64,000 nt of DNA from Deltaproteobacteria bacterium (GTDB lineage Bacteria > Myxococcota_A > UBA9160 > UBA4427), in assembly GCA_016713665.1 (NCBI GenBank), contig JADJOR010000002.1:806001-870000 (forward strand), written 5' to 3'. Under the pieces are notes generated by a model that searched no databases, was not told the origin of the DNA, and worked only from the letters and a program-made list of their open reading frames with translations. Positions 8,663-16,719 of the stretch are shown in pieces; positions within the stretch are counted from its first letter, which is position 1; every line of letters starts with the position of its first letter. The translations under genes and the position numbers were made by a program.

Positions 8663-9463
8663 TCACGCCCGTCGGCAGCTGACCGAGAGCGCCTCGCCCG
8701 TCATGTAGCTCGAATAGTCCGAAGCGAGAAAGACGATGGCGTTGCCGATCTCCCAGGGCTCGGCGGCGCGGCCGAAGACCTCGTTCTCGGCGACCATGCG
8801 CCGCAGGAACGCGGGATCCGAGACCTTCTCGAGATGGGCGTGGAGCGCGAGGCTCGGGACCACCGCATTGACGCGCACCCCCGCCTCCGCCGCCTCGAGC
8901 GCGGCGCAGCGCGTGAGCGCGAGAATGCCCGCCTTCGACGCCGCGTAGGCCGACTGCCCGCGCTCGGCGCGCCAGGCGACGATGCTCGCGAGGTTGACGA
9001 TCGAGCCGCTCCGCCGCGCGAGCATGCCGGGCAGCGCCGCGCGCAGGCAACGGAACGTCCCCGTCAGGTTCGTGTCGAGGATCCGGTCCCACTGCTCGTC
9101 GCTCGCGTCGACGAGGTCGAAGGTCCCGCCGAGCCCCGCGTTGTTGACGAGCACGTCGAGGCCGCCGAGGCGACTCTCGGCCGCCGCGATCAGTGCGCGA
9201 ACCTGAACGTCGTCGCGGACGTCGCAGAGCTGCCTTTCGACCGTTCGCCCGAGCTCCGCCTCGAGGGCGTCCGCGCATTCGCCGAGCCGCCGGGCGTGGA
9301 GGTCCGAAAGCATGACCCGCGCGCCTTCCTCCGCACACCGCTTCGCCGCCGCGAACCCGATCCCGCTCCCCGCCGCGGCCGTGACGAGCACGCGCTTGCC
9401 CGCGAGCAGGCCATGCGCGGCGGGATAGGGCGGAGGCAGCACAGCCGCCGAAGTCGGGCTCAC
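8663..9463 (-). CDS. ipdF: SDR resembling IpdF (steroid C/D-ring hydroxyacyl-CoA dehydrogenase)
   Basis: 266 residues. The glycine loop is unusual, VTAAAGSGIG, followed by LSDLHARRLGECADAL, VNNAGLGG, SIVAWRAERGQSAYAASKAG (catalytic Tyr/Lys), AEPWEIGNAIVFLASDYSSYMTGE and the ending LSVSCRRA in place of VDGG. These features match my memory of mycobacterial IpdF (Rv3559c-type), which acts on the hydroxylated indane-dione propionyl-CoA from steroid rings C/D. GTG at 9463 overlaps the stop of the upstream SDR as GTGA, so translation is coupled. The neighbouring EchA20-like gene supports the role. Confident as SDR, moderately confident as IpdF. Confidence 0.85.
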   Translation of the reverse strand: MSPTSAAVLPPPYPAAHGLLAGKRVLVTAAAGSGIGFAAAKRCAEEGARVMLSDLHARRLGECADALEAELGRTVERQLCDVRDDVQVRALIAAAESRLGGLDVLVNNAGLGGTFDLVDASDEQWDRILDTNLTGTFRCLRAALPGMLARRSGSIVNLASIVAWRAERGQSAYAASKAGILALTRCAALEAAEAGVRVNAVVPSLALHAHLEKVSDPAFLRRMVAENEVFGRAAEPWEIGNAIVFLASDYSSYMTGEALSVSCRRA

Positions 9464-10236
9464 GCCAGCAATCCGCCGTCGACGACGAGCACGTGGCCCG
9501 TCACGTAGGACGCGGCGTCGCTCACCAGGAAGCGCGCCGCCCGTGCGATCTCGACGGGCTCGGCGATCCGGTTCATCGGGTTCTGGGACGCCATCTCCGC
9601 GACGAAGCGCGCGCGCTTCTCGGGATCGACGGGGAGGATCATGTCCGTCGCGGTCGAGCCCGGCGTCAGCGCGTTGACCCGGATGCCGAGCGGCGTCCAC
9701 TCCTTCGCGAGGGTGCGCGTCAGGTTGACGAGGGCGGCCTTGCTCGCGCAGTAGGCGCCGATGCCGGCCATCGGGGCCTGGGCGCCGGCCGCCGTGATGT
9801 TGAGGACGACGCCGTGAGCGGAGGCCTCGAGCAGGGGGCGCAGCGCCTTCGTGAGAAAGAGCGCCGATTTGACGTTGACCTGGAAGAGCTCGTCGAACTC
9901 CTCCTCCTTGAGCTTCGCGATGACGTGGGGCCGCAGGACGGCCGCGTTGTTGACGAGGACGTCGAGGCGACCGAGCTCCGTCTGGACGCGATCGGCGAGT
10001 CGCTCCGCCTCGCCCGGGAGCCGGGCGTCGTAGCCCATCCCGATCGCGTGGACGCCCTCGGCGGAGAGCGCCGCTGCGGCGTTCGCGGCGCGCGCATCGT
10101 CGCGTCCCGTCAGGACGACCCGGGCCCCGGCGAAGGCGAGCTCGCGCGCGATCGCTGCGCCGATGCCCCGCGTCGCGCCGGTCACGAGGGCCACCCGGTC
10201 GTCGAGGCGGAAGCAGCTGGCCGAGGGATCGTTCAC
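9460..10236 (-). CDS. short-chain dehydrogenase/reductase, first gene of the operon
   Basis: 258 residues from GTG at 10236. VALVTGATRGIGAAIAREL, LVNNAAVL, NITAAGAQAPMAGIGAYCASKAAL (catalytic Tyr/Lys) and VLVVDGG define a classical SDR. Thr appears in the usual catalytic Ser region (NITAAG). No ATG fits the fold start, and the ribosome site is weak, so the start is provisional. It leads a minus-strand operon of seven genes and overlaps the next gene by 4 bp. It is divergent from the Rieske gene at 10423; the 186 bp between must carry both promoters. Likely a hydroxy/keto step on the same substrate family. Confidence 0.88.
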   Translation of the reverse strand: MNDPSASCFRLDDRVALVTGATRGIGAAIARELAFAGARVVLTGRDDARAANAAAALSAEGVHAIGMGYDARLPGEAERLADRVQTELGRLDVLVNNAAVLRPHVIAKLKEEEFDELFQVNVKSALFLTKALRPLLEASAHGVVLNITAAGAQAPMAGIGAYCASKAALVNLTRTLAKEWTPLGIRVNALTPGSTATDMILPVDPEKRARFVAEMASQNPMNRIAEPVEIARAARFLVSDAASYVTGHVLVVDGGLLA

Positions 10237-10422
10237 GCGGGGACTCTCGGGAGGCGGCCCGGTCGGGGCCGCGGTGCGGGGCGAATCCGGAGCAGAGCCC
10301 GAATCTAGAAGATCCCCCCGGCGGTCGCGACCGATCGATCGCCGCACCGCGCTTTCGCCGGGCTGCGCGATGTTGCAACGTCCGAGCGGGCCGGGCGCAT
10401 CCCCGGCTGCAGGGAGAGCGCG
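10237..10422. promoter_or_regulatory. divergent intergenic region between SDR and Rieske operons
   Basis: 186 bp separating two outward-facing operons. It must hold the promoter for both, but I see no convincing -10/-35 pair or long inverted repeat. The Rieske start has AGGGAGAGCG as ribosome site at its right end. Confidence 0.4.
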
Positions 10423-11376
10423 ATGCAGTCCACGAGCGAAACGGCCGTCGCAGACCTGCCGATCCCGAACGGCTGGTTCGCCGTCGCCGTCGGCGACGAG
10501 ATCGCGCCGGGCGAGGTCGCGATCCGACATTATTTCGATCAGGACCTGGTCGTCTTCCGCACCGCCTCCGGCGAGGTCGCCGTCGTCGACCCGTACTGCC
10601 CGCATCTCGGCGCGCATCTCGGCCACGGCGGACGCGTCGAGGGGGAGCTGCTTCGCTGCCCCTTCCACGGCTGGCGCTTCGACACGGCGGGCGCCTGCCG
10701 CGAGGTGCCCTACGCCAAGCGGATCCCGCCGAATGCCCAGGCGAAGAAGTGGCCGACCCTCGAGCGCTACGGCTTCGTCTTCGTCTGGCGCGATTCGGAG
10801 GGGCGGGCGCCCTGGTTCGAGCTGCCCGTCGTCCCCGAGTCGTCGAGCCCGGACTGGTCGACCCATCAGCGCTACGACTGGGTCATCAAGGCCCATGGCC
10901 AGGAGCTCGGCGAGAACGGCGTCGATCCGGCCCATTTCCGCTTCGTCCACGGCACCCTCAACGTCCCCGTCATGGACGCGAAGGAGGACGGCCCGCGGCG
11001 GGTCGCCCATCAGCCCGTCGAGATGCGCACGCCGCGGGGCGACGTGAAGGGCGCGATCGAGGCTCATTCATACGGCATGGGCTTCTCGACGACCCGCTTC
11101 ACCGGCATCTGCGAGACCCTCGAGATCGCCACCATGACGCCGATCGACGCGCACACCTCCCACGTCCGCTATGCCTTCACCCAGCCGCGGGTGAACGGCC
11201 AGGATCCGAAGGGCGGCGTCGCGGCGGCGATCATCCGCGACATCGTGAAGCAGACCAACGAGGACGTCCCGATCTGGGAGAACAAGGTCTATCGGGAGCG
11301 CCCGATCCTCTGCGAGGGCGACGGGCCGATCGCCCAGTACCGCCGCTGGTGCCAGCAGTTCTATCCGCAACGCTAG
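10423..11376 (+). CDS. Rieske non-heme iron oxygenase, KshA/DAF-36-like
   Basis: 317 residues. The N-terminal Rieske domain has CPHLGAHLGHGG (about residue 58) and CPFHGWRF (about 79), the two Cys/His pairs for [2Fe-2S]. The catalytic domain has ENGVDPAHFRFVHG (about 165-177), giving the two His and nearby acid for mononuclear iron. The pattern, with PYAKRIP and WPTLERYGFVFVW, is like steroid-acting single-component oxygenases (KshA, DAF-36/Neverland) rather than ring-dihydroxylating alpha subunits. It needs an external reductase; none is adjacent. It forms an operon with a cupin and a sulfotransferase. Role inferred: hydroxylation or desaturation of a polycyclic lipid. Confidence 0.88.
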   Translation: MQSTSETAVADLPIPNGWFAVAVGDEIAPGEVAIRHYFDQDLVVFRTASGEVAVVDPYCPHLGAHLGHGGRVEGELLRCPFHGWRFDTAGACREVPYAKRIPPNAQAKKWPTLERYGFVFVWRDSEGRAPWFELPVVPESSSPDWSTHQRYDWVIKAHGQELGENGVDPAHFRFVHGTLNVPVMDAKEDGPRRVAHQPVEMRTPRGDVKGAIEAHSYGMGFSTTRFTGICETLEIATMTPIDAHTSHVRYAFTQPRVNGQDPKGGVAAAIIRDIVKQTNEDVPIWENKVYRERPILCEGDGPIAQYRRWCQQFYPQR

Positions 11377-11423
11377 TCGGGCCGGTTTCTCCCGCTCGAC
11401 CTGGAAGCCCAGAGGAAATCTCG

Positions 11424-11852
11424 ATGGCGAACGACAACTCGGGGATCGTCTTCTCCCACTGGGACGAGGCCGAGCGCCTCGCGACCGCGGCGGGCGAGGC
11501 GGCCGCCTGGCGGCTGGGCTACGACGAAGATCCGGTGAAGCCGGGCTTCATGCACGTGCGCTGGGGGCCGAACGAGGGCGCGCCCGAGCATCGGCACAAG
11601 TCCTGGACCGCGAACGTCGTGATCAAGGGCCGGCTCAAGATCGGGGAGACCTGGTACGAGACCGGCGCCGTCGCGCTGATCGAGCCCAACGTCTGGTACG
11701 GACCGCTGCTCGCCGGGCCGGAGGGTGCCGAGCTGATCGAGATCCACGCCACCATCGCCGGGCTCGAGCCGATCTGGCGCAATCTCGACGACCCGATCGT
11801 GAAGGCGATGCTGCGCTGGGATCGCGAGACGGGGAAGGGCAATTGGCGTTAG
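11424..11852 (+). CDS. cupin-domain protein
   Basis: 142 residues, a single small beta-barrel. The cupin metal motif region is visible as PEHRHKSWTANVVIKGRLKIG, with WYETGAVALIEPNVWYGPLLAGPEG forming the second motif. Cupins of this size can be sensors, isomerases or dioxygenases; the reaction here is unknown. ATG at 11424 follows CAGAGGAAATCTCG. It lies 47 bp after the Rieske oxygenase, and its last ten bases overlap the sulfotransferase start, so the three genes are probably one transcript. Confidence 0.85.
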   Translation: MANDNSGIVFSHWDEAERLATAAGEAAAWRLGYDEDPVKPGFMHVRWGPNEGAPEHRHKSWTANVVIKGRLKIGETWYETGAVALIEPNVWYGPLLAGPEGAELIEIHATIAGLEPIWRNLDDPIVKAMLRWDRETGKGNWR

Positions 11853-12985
11853 GTGAGACGGCGGCTCCGCTGCCGGAACGTCTCGGCGCGCTCGTCGACG
11901 AGGCGCGCCGCGCGACGGGACTCCACGCGCTCGGCCCCGACGAGTGGCGCGAGGGGCTCGAGTGCCTGCTCGAGGCCGCCGAGCGGGAGGCGAATCTCAC
12001 GACCATCGGGCGGGGGATGCTCTTCGAGCAGGTCGTGACCGGCCTCGTCGGCCGGCTCCATTCGGAGGCGGGCTTCGCGAACCACCCCGACGTCGAGTCG
12101 GTCCCGATCGAGCGCCCGATCCTCGTCGTCGGCATGCCGCGGACCGCCTCGACGACGCTCCACCGCCTGCTGATCCGCGATCCCGCGCTCCAGGGCCTCG
12201 AGATGTGGCTCGCCGACACGCCGATGCGGCGGCCGCCGCGGGCGACGTGGCCCTCGATCCCGGCCTTCGTCGAGTGCGATCGGCGGACCCGGGCGCTCTT
12301 CGAGGCGGCCCCCGAGCTGCGCGCGATCCACGACATGGACGCCGACGAGGTCGACGAATGCTGGCATCTGCTGCGCCAGAGCTTCGCGACGGTCAACCTC
12401 GAGTGCACGTTCCGGATCCCGAGCTATTCGCGCTGGTGGGCCGCCTGCGACATGGGCCCGATGTACCGCCGCTATCGCAGGAATCTCCAGCTGATCGGAG
12501 GCGGGGCGCCGGGGCAGCGGTGGCTGCTCAAGGACGCGACCCACATGTTCCACCTCGATCGCTTCCTCGAGGTCTTCCCCGACGCCTGCGTCGTCACGAC
12601 GATGCGCGACCCGGCGAAGATGATTCCCTCGGTCGCGAGCCTCACGACCTCGGTCATGCGGCCCGCCGTCGCCGACTTCGATCCGATCGCCCATGGCCAG
12701 GCCCAGCTCGAGCTCTGGGTGCGCGGGCTGCGGCGGATCGACGCGGTCTGCGCCGGTCTGCCGCGCGATCGCTTCTACAGGATGGAGTTCGAGGATTTCC
12801 AGGCCGATCCCGTGGCCGAGGTCCGTCGGATCCACGCACGGTTCGGCCTCGAGCTCTCGCGGGAGGCGGAGGCGGCCATGCGAAGCTGGCTCGAGCGCAA
12901 CCGCAAGGGACGGCATGGCGAGCACGCCTACCGGGCCGAGGACTACGGCCTCTCGCCGGAGCGGATCCGCGCGGCCTTCGCCTGA
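11843..12985 (+). CDS. sulfotransferase-family protein
   Basis: 380 residues from a TTG start that overlaps the cupin gene by 10 bp, with GGGGAAGGGC upstream. The PAPS-binding 5' motif is PILVVGMPRTASTTLHRLL (about residue 92). The 3' region is VVTTMRDPAKMIPSVASL, where the conserved Arg and Ser fit, and WLLKDATHMFHLDRF is typical. The family transfers sulfate from PAPS to hydroxyl groups. In an operon with a steroid-type Rieske oxygenase it could sulfate a hydroxylated lipid, which is an inference. It ends 19 bp from a convergent PEP-CTERM gene. Confidence 0.88.
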   Translation: MALGETAAPLPERLGALVDEARRATGLHALGPDEWREGLECLLEAAEREANLTTIGRGMLFEQVVTGLVGRLHSEAGFANHPDVESVPIERPILVVGMPRTASTTLHRLLIRDPALQGLEMWLADTPMRRPPRATWPSIPAFVECDRRTRALFEAAPELRAIHDMDADEVDECWHLLRQSFATVNLECTFRIPSYSRWWAACDMGPMYRRYRRNLQLIGGGAPGQRWLLKDATHMFHLDRFLEVFPDACVVTTMRDPAKMIPSVASLTTSVMRPAVADFDPIAHGQAQLELWVRGLRRIDAVCAGLPRDRFYRMEFEDFQADPVAEVRRIHARFGLELSREAEAAMRSWLERNRKGRHGEHAYRAEDYGLSPERIRAAFA

Positions 12986-13004
12986 CGAGCGGCGCGCGGA
13001 CGGC

Positions 13005-13886
13005 CTAACGTCTGCGGCGGCCGAGGCCGGCGACGGCGAGGACGCCGCCCAGCAGCATCGCGAGGGCGCCCGGCTCCGGGACCTGCAGCGCGTCGAGATC
13101 CGCTGCGCCCCAGTCGCCGTCGGCGGTCGACGCGTCGTAGGCCATGCTCCAGACGCCGCCGACGTGGCGCAGGATGTCCTCGTCCTGGAACGTGATCGCG
13201 CCGACCGTGCCCGCCGTATCGAAGGAGACGAGATAGGCGCCACCGCCATCGGCCTGGGCCCCGTCGACGTCGAGCGCGCGATCGATTCCGTTCGCCGATC
13301 CGTCGAAGACGAGCGTCCAGGTCGAGCCGACCACCTTGACGAGATCCTCGTCGGCGACGCTGAGGCCGCCCGGCAGGCTCACGTCGGTATCGAAGGAGAG
13401 CACGAGGCCGTCGCTGAAGCCGATCGCGTCGATCTGGACGCCGCTCGGGATTCCGACCGCCGAGCCGTCGAGGACGAGAGCATGGGTGGCGCCGTTCCAG
13501 GAGACCACGTCGCTCGGCGTCGCCGTCACACCGCCCGAGAGCGCGACCGTCGTGTCGACCGAGAAGAGATGCGTCGCGTTGCCGGCATCGGCATAGCCCG
13601 TGACGTCGGCGGAGTCCGGGATCGCGCCGAGGTTCTGGAGCGCGACGACGCCGAGCTGGTTGTCGACGGCGACGGCCTGGTCGGCGGTCGTCAGGTTGGC
13701 GGCGCCGAGCTGGATCGTGATGTCGGGGGAGGCGGAGACGACCTGCTGGGCCTCGGCTGCGGTCCCGGCGCCGAGCGCGAGACCGAGGGCGGCTGCGAGC
13801 GTGCGCCAGCGTCCTGCGCCGCGTTCGCTTCCCGGACGGCGGTCTGCGACCCGGAACCGATCCGACTCGAGGACTCGATGCTTCAC
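13005..13886 (-). CDS. PEP-CTERM exported protein with internal repeats
   Basis: 293 residues. There is an Arg-rich start, then a hydrophobic signal segment TLAAALGLALGAGTAAEA. The tail is LQVPEPGALAMLLGGVLAVAGLGRRRR: VPEP, one membrane span, then an Arg cluster, the sorting signal for an exosortase. The body has at least three related segments of the type FSVDTTVALSGGVT / SFDTDVSLPGGLSV / FDTAGTVGAITF, each followed by WNGATHALVLDGS, STWTLVFDGS or GVWSMAYDAS, so it looks like a repeated beta domain. Function unknown; probably secreted and anchored. No exosortase gene is in the window. Confidence 0.85.
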   Translation of the reverse strand: MKHRVLESDRFRVADRRPGSERGAGRWRTLAAALGLALGAGTAAEAQQVVSASPDITIQLGAANLTTADQAVAVDNQLGVVALQNLGAIPDSADVTGYADAGNATHLFSVDTTVALSGGVTATPSDVVSWNGATHALVLDGSAVGIPSGVQIDAIGFSDGLVLSFDTDVSLPGGLSVADEDLVKVVGSTWTLVFDGSANGIDRALDVDGAQADGGGAYLVSFDTAGTVGAITFQDEDILRHVGGVWSMAYDASTADGDWGAADLDALQVPEPGALAMLLGGVLAVAGLGRRRR

Positions 13887-14077
13887 GGGCTTCTCCTGGG
13901 CAGGGGGCGTCGAGGGGGTCGTTCGGGACCGAGCTTCGGGACCTCGCCGGCCACATTCTCCGCCGCCTGCCCCGGTCGAGTCAACCGTTCATCGGTCGGG
14001 GCCGGCATTTCGGATCGACGTCGAGGATCGCCGGGCATCGAACTGCCCATCGATTGCGTCGCCGGCGCGTTTTCGAG

Positions 14078-14102
14078 ATAGACATCCAGAAATTTTGTCT
14101 AT
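14078..14102. promoter_or_regulatory. candidate TetR operator ATAGACA-N11-TGTCTAT
   Basis: A perfect inverted repeat with 7 bp arms (14078-14084 and 14096-14102) and 11 bp between, ending 12 bp before the TetR start at 14115. Its A/T-rich sequence stands out in this GC-rich DNA. Position and symmetry fit an autoregulatory site that could also control the divergent PEP-CTERM gene. Confidence 0.6.
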
Positions 14103-14114
14103 AGCGTCCTCCAC

Positions 14115-14747
14115 ATGGCTGCGCCGCACTGGAAAGCCGACCCGAGCCAGGGAGCCTACGACGGGATCCGGAGGCAGATCGTGCGGGCCGCGCTCGGGCT
14201 GTTGATCCGTGAGCGACGCGCCCGGCTCCACGTCGGTGAGCTGGCGCGGGTCTGCGGGCTCTCCCGGGCCACGATCTACCGCTATTTCGGGGACAAGGAG
14301 GAGCTCGTCGCGGCGGTCTACGTGATGTGCGTCGAGTCCCTCGCCGAGGAGTTCCGGCGCGAGATCCGTCGCTTCGACGATCCGGCGGAGCAGCTCGTCG
14401 AAGGCCTGATGACGATGGTCGCCTACGTCCGCGGCCATTCGACGATCGTGTCGGAGTTCGCGCCCGGGGCCCACGACGAACGCATGCGCGACATGTCGCT
14501 GCGCTCGCGCGGCGAGATGGCGCGGGCGCTGGTGAAGCCCATCCTCGACGTCCTGCCCCTCGCGTTCGAGGACGAGGATCAGGAGCGGCGGGCGGCGCTC
14601 TGGCTCCGCGGGATCCTGATCTCGCTGGTCGTGGGCGCGCTCTCGGAGGTCGATTCGCCGGAGGAGACGCGCCGGCTGCTGCGGCAGTTCGTCGTGCCCT
14701 CGCTCGGACTTGCGGCGGGTGGTATCCGGCGGAGGAAGACGCGATGA
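14115..14747 (+). CDS. TetR/AcrR-family regulator
   Basis: 210 residues. The N-terminal helix-turn-helix is RRQIVRAALGLLIRERRARLHVGELARVCGLSRATIYRYFGDKEEL (key part LSRATIYRYFGDKEEL, about residues 55-70). The C-terminal half is helical and would bind a small ligand. It overlaps the HiPIP gene by 4 bp (ATGA), so the two are co-translated. An inverted repeat just upstream is the likely operator. The downstream genes (HiPIP, KSI-like, Mo-hydroxylase) are plausible targets; this is inferred from position only. Confidence 0.93.
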   Translation: MAAPHWKADPSQGAYDGIRRQIVRAALGLLIRERRARLHVGELARVCGLSRATIYRYFGDKEELVAAVYVMCVESLAEEFRREIRRFDDPAEQLVEGLMTMVAYVRGHSTIVSEFAPGAHDERMRDMSLRSRGEMARALVKPILDVLPLAFEDEDQERRAALWLRGILISLVVGALSEVDSPEETRRLLRQFVVPSLGLAAGGIRRRKTR

Positions 14748-15058
14748 GCTTCACGCGGCGCGAAGTCCTGGTCGGGGGCGTCGGGCTCGCGCTCGCGGGG
14801 GCCGGGCTCGTCGGGATGTCGGGCTGCGGCGACGCCGATCCGTGCGTCGACGCCGATGCGCTCACGACGGGGCAGGCGAGTCTGCGCGCGTCCTTTCATT
14901 ACGAGGCGCGTTCGCCGCACGGCGACGAGAAGGCCTGTTCCGGGTGCCAGTTCTTCGCCGCACGGACAGAGGATGCCCTTGGATGCGGGTCCTGCCAGAT
15001 CCTGCAGGGGCCGGTGAACGGCCGCGGGCACTGCGATTCGTGGTCGGCGCGGACTTGA
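14744..15058 (+). CDS. high-potential iron-sulfur protein (HiPIP)
   Basis: 104 residues. It starts with a twin-arginine signal (MSFTRREVLVGG and a hydrophobic stretch), with a lipobox-like GMSGC at Cys28. The mature part has CSGC (65, 68), Cys84 and Cys97 in GCGSCQILQGPVNGRGHCDSW, the four-Cys arrangement of HiPIP with the short Gly-rich stretch before the last Cys. HiPIPs carry single electrons in the periplasm around a [4Fe-4S] cluster. The spacing between the last two Cys is one shorter than usual. It is translationally coupled to TetR and precedes oxidative enzymes, so it may be their electron acceptor (inference). Confidence 0.87.
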   Translation: MSFTRREVLVGGVGLALAGAGLVGMSGCGDADPCVDADALTTGQASLRASFHYEARSPHGDEKACSGCQFFAARTEDALGCGSCQILQGPVNGRGHCDSWSART

Positions 15059-15234
15059 AGACGAGGCCGGGATCGACGCGGATTGCGCCGTGGGGATGTA
15101 CGGTGGGATGACGCGGCAGGCCGACGCGGACCCGGATGCCCGGATCGGGACCCGGCCCATCCCTTCGTGTCTTCGCGTCTCATTCGCAACTCAGTCCCAG
15201 CAGGAGGCCCGAGCCTCTCGGAGGATCCCGACCG

Positions 15235-15642
15235 ATGCCCCCCGCAACCCCGACGCGCGAGCAGCTCCGCCACGCCTTCGAACGCCATCTCGCCTGCTGG
15301 AACGCCCTCGACCGCGAGGGCTGGATCGCGCTCTTCGACCCGTCGGTCCGCTTCGACGACCCGGTCGGGGTCCCGCCGAAGCACGGTCTCGAGGCGGCGG
15401 CCCGTCAATGGGATGCGTCCTTCGTCGGCGACCAACGCTGGCAGCTCCACCATCGCCTCGTCTACTACCGCGGCTCGGACATCGCCTGCGTCGTCCAGAA
15501 CTCGGGCCAGATCGGGGACAAGCGCTTCGAGTTCGAGACGATCGAGGTCTGGACCCTGGGCGAGAACGGGAAGTTCGTCCGGGTCCGGGGCTACTATGAT
15601 CCGCCGGCCGAGGTGGACGCGTATTTCCAGATTCCGTCCTGA
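15235..15642 (+). CDS. ketosteroid isomerase-like NTF2-fold protein
   Basis: 135 residues. VRFDDPVGVPPKHG closely mirrors the DPVG..P..G motif of delta5-3-ketosteroid isomerase, in which the Asp before PVG is the catalytic base. The second acid of that enzyme falls at a Glu here (FETIEVWTLGENGKF), and the oxyanion Tyr near the N-terminus is not evident (ERHLACWNAL). It could therefore isomerise a keto-ene or be a relative with another role. ATG at 15235 has GGAGGATCCCGACC upstream. It lies 116 bp ahead of the Mo-hydroxylase genes. Confidence 0.82.
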   Translation: MPPATPTREQLRHAFERHLACWNALDREGWIALFDPSVRFDDPVGVPPKHGLEAAARQWDASFVGDQRWQLHHRLVYYRGSDIACVVQNSGQIGDKRFEFETIEVWTLGENGKFVRVRGYYDPPAEVDAYFQIPS

Positions 15643-15758
15643 GACTTATGCTGGACGCCCGCCCCGGTCGCCGGATCGGGAACGCGTCCGTATTCATGCC
15701 GCGCCCGGGCGCGGACAGTCGAGAGCCACAGGGCCGCAGGGAAGAGGGGAGGTCGCCG

Positions 15759-16625
15759 TTGGAGTCCGTTCGATACGAAGCGCCGAATAACGTCGAGGCC
15801 GCGGTGAGACTGCTCGCCGGCGAGAACGGGGCGAAGGTCCTGTCCGGGGGCACGGACCTGATCGTGCAGATGCGGCTCATGAATCGCGTGCCGACGGTGT
15901 TCGTCGACGTCAAGCGGATCCCGCGTCTGTCTGCGCTCGCGCTCGACGCGAAGGGATTGCGGTCCGGCGCGGCGGTGCCGGCGGCGACGCTGTATGGAAA
16001 CGAGACGATCCGGAAGCTCTGGCCGGGCCTCGCCGAGGCGACCGACCTGATCGGCTCGAGCCAGATCCAGGGGCGTGCGACCTGGGCCGGGAACCTCTGC
16101 AACGCGTCGCCGGCGGCGGACTCGGTGCCGGCGCTGATCGCGTGTGGCGCGACGGTCGTCATCGCCGGGCCGAAGGGCGAGCGGCGCGTCCCGGTCGAGC
16201 AGGTCAACGTCGGTCCGGGCAAGACGAGCCTCGCCCCCGGCGAGTTCATCGTCGAGTTCGAGATCCCGGCTCCGGCGGCGCATTCGTCCGACGCCTATCA
16301 GCGCCTGATCCCGCGCAGCGAGATGGACATCGCCGTCGTGGGCGCGGCGGTCGCGCTGACGCTCGACGCCGGCGGCGTCGTGAAGGCGGCGCGGGTCGTG
16401 CTCGGCGCCGTCGCGCCGACGGCGATCCTGGTGCCCGATGCGGCGGCGGCGCTCGTCGGCTCGAAGTGCGAGGACGCGGCCCTCGAGCGCGCCGGTCAGG
16501 CCGCGACGGCGGCGGCGAAGCCGATCGACGATCGCCGCGGCACGGTCGCCTATCGCAAGAAGATCGCGGCGGTCCTGACGCGGCGGGTCGCGAAGATCGC
16601 TTATGACAGGGCGCGTGCGCGCTGA
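15759..16625 (+). CDS. molybdenum hydroxylase FAD subunit (CoxM/XdhB type)
   Basis: 288 residues, the standard length. FAD-binding motifs are AKVLSGGTDLIVQM (about 25-38) and GSSQIQGRATWAGNLCNASPAAD (about 100-122), then YQRLIPRSEMDIAVVGAA. No extra [4Fe-4S] insertion of the 4-hydroxybenzoyl-CoA reductase type is seen. TTG at 15759 is chosen because GAGGGGAGG lies seven bases upstream and the fold begins there; earlier in-frame ATGs would add a low-complexity leader. It passes electrons from the small Fe-S subunit to an acceptor. The 3' end is part of a triplicated 22 bp sequence. Confidence 0.92.
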   Translation: MESVRYEAPNNVEAAVRLLAGENGAKVLSGGTDLIVQMRLMNRVPTVFVDVKRIPRLSALALDAKGLRSGAAVPAATLYGNETIRKLWPGLAEATDLIGSSQIQGRATWAGNLCNASPAADSVPALIACGATVVIAGPKGERRVPVEQVNVGPGKTSLAPGEFIVEFEIPAPAAHSSDAYQRLIPRSEMDIAVVGAAVALTLDAGGVVKAARVVLGAVAPTAILVPDAAAALVGSKCEDAALERAGQAATAAAKPIDDRRGTVAYRKKIAAVLTRRVAKIAYDRARAR

Positions 16626-16677
16626 GGGGGGGGACAGGGCGCGGGCACGCTGAGGAACAGGGCGCAAGCACGCTGGA
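16605..16677 (+). repeat. three imperfect tandem copies of a 22 bp sequence
   Basis: Copies at 16605-16626, 16633-16654 and 16656-16677 share ACAGGGCGC..GC.CGCTG. Copy one encodes the last residues and stop codon of the FAD subunit; the other two lie in the spacer before the Fe-S subunit. Confidence 0.8.
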
Positions 16678-16719
16678 ACGAGCGCGCGCGGGTCGAGAGA
16701 GGAGAGAAGACGGGAGACG

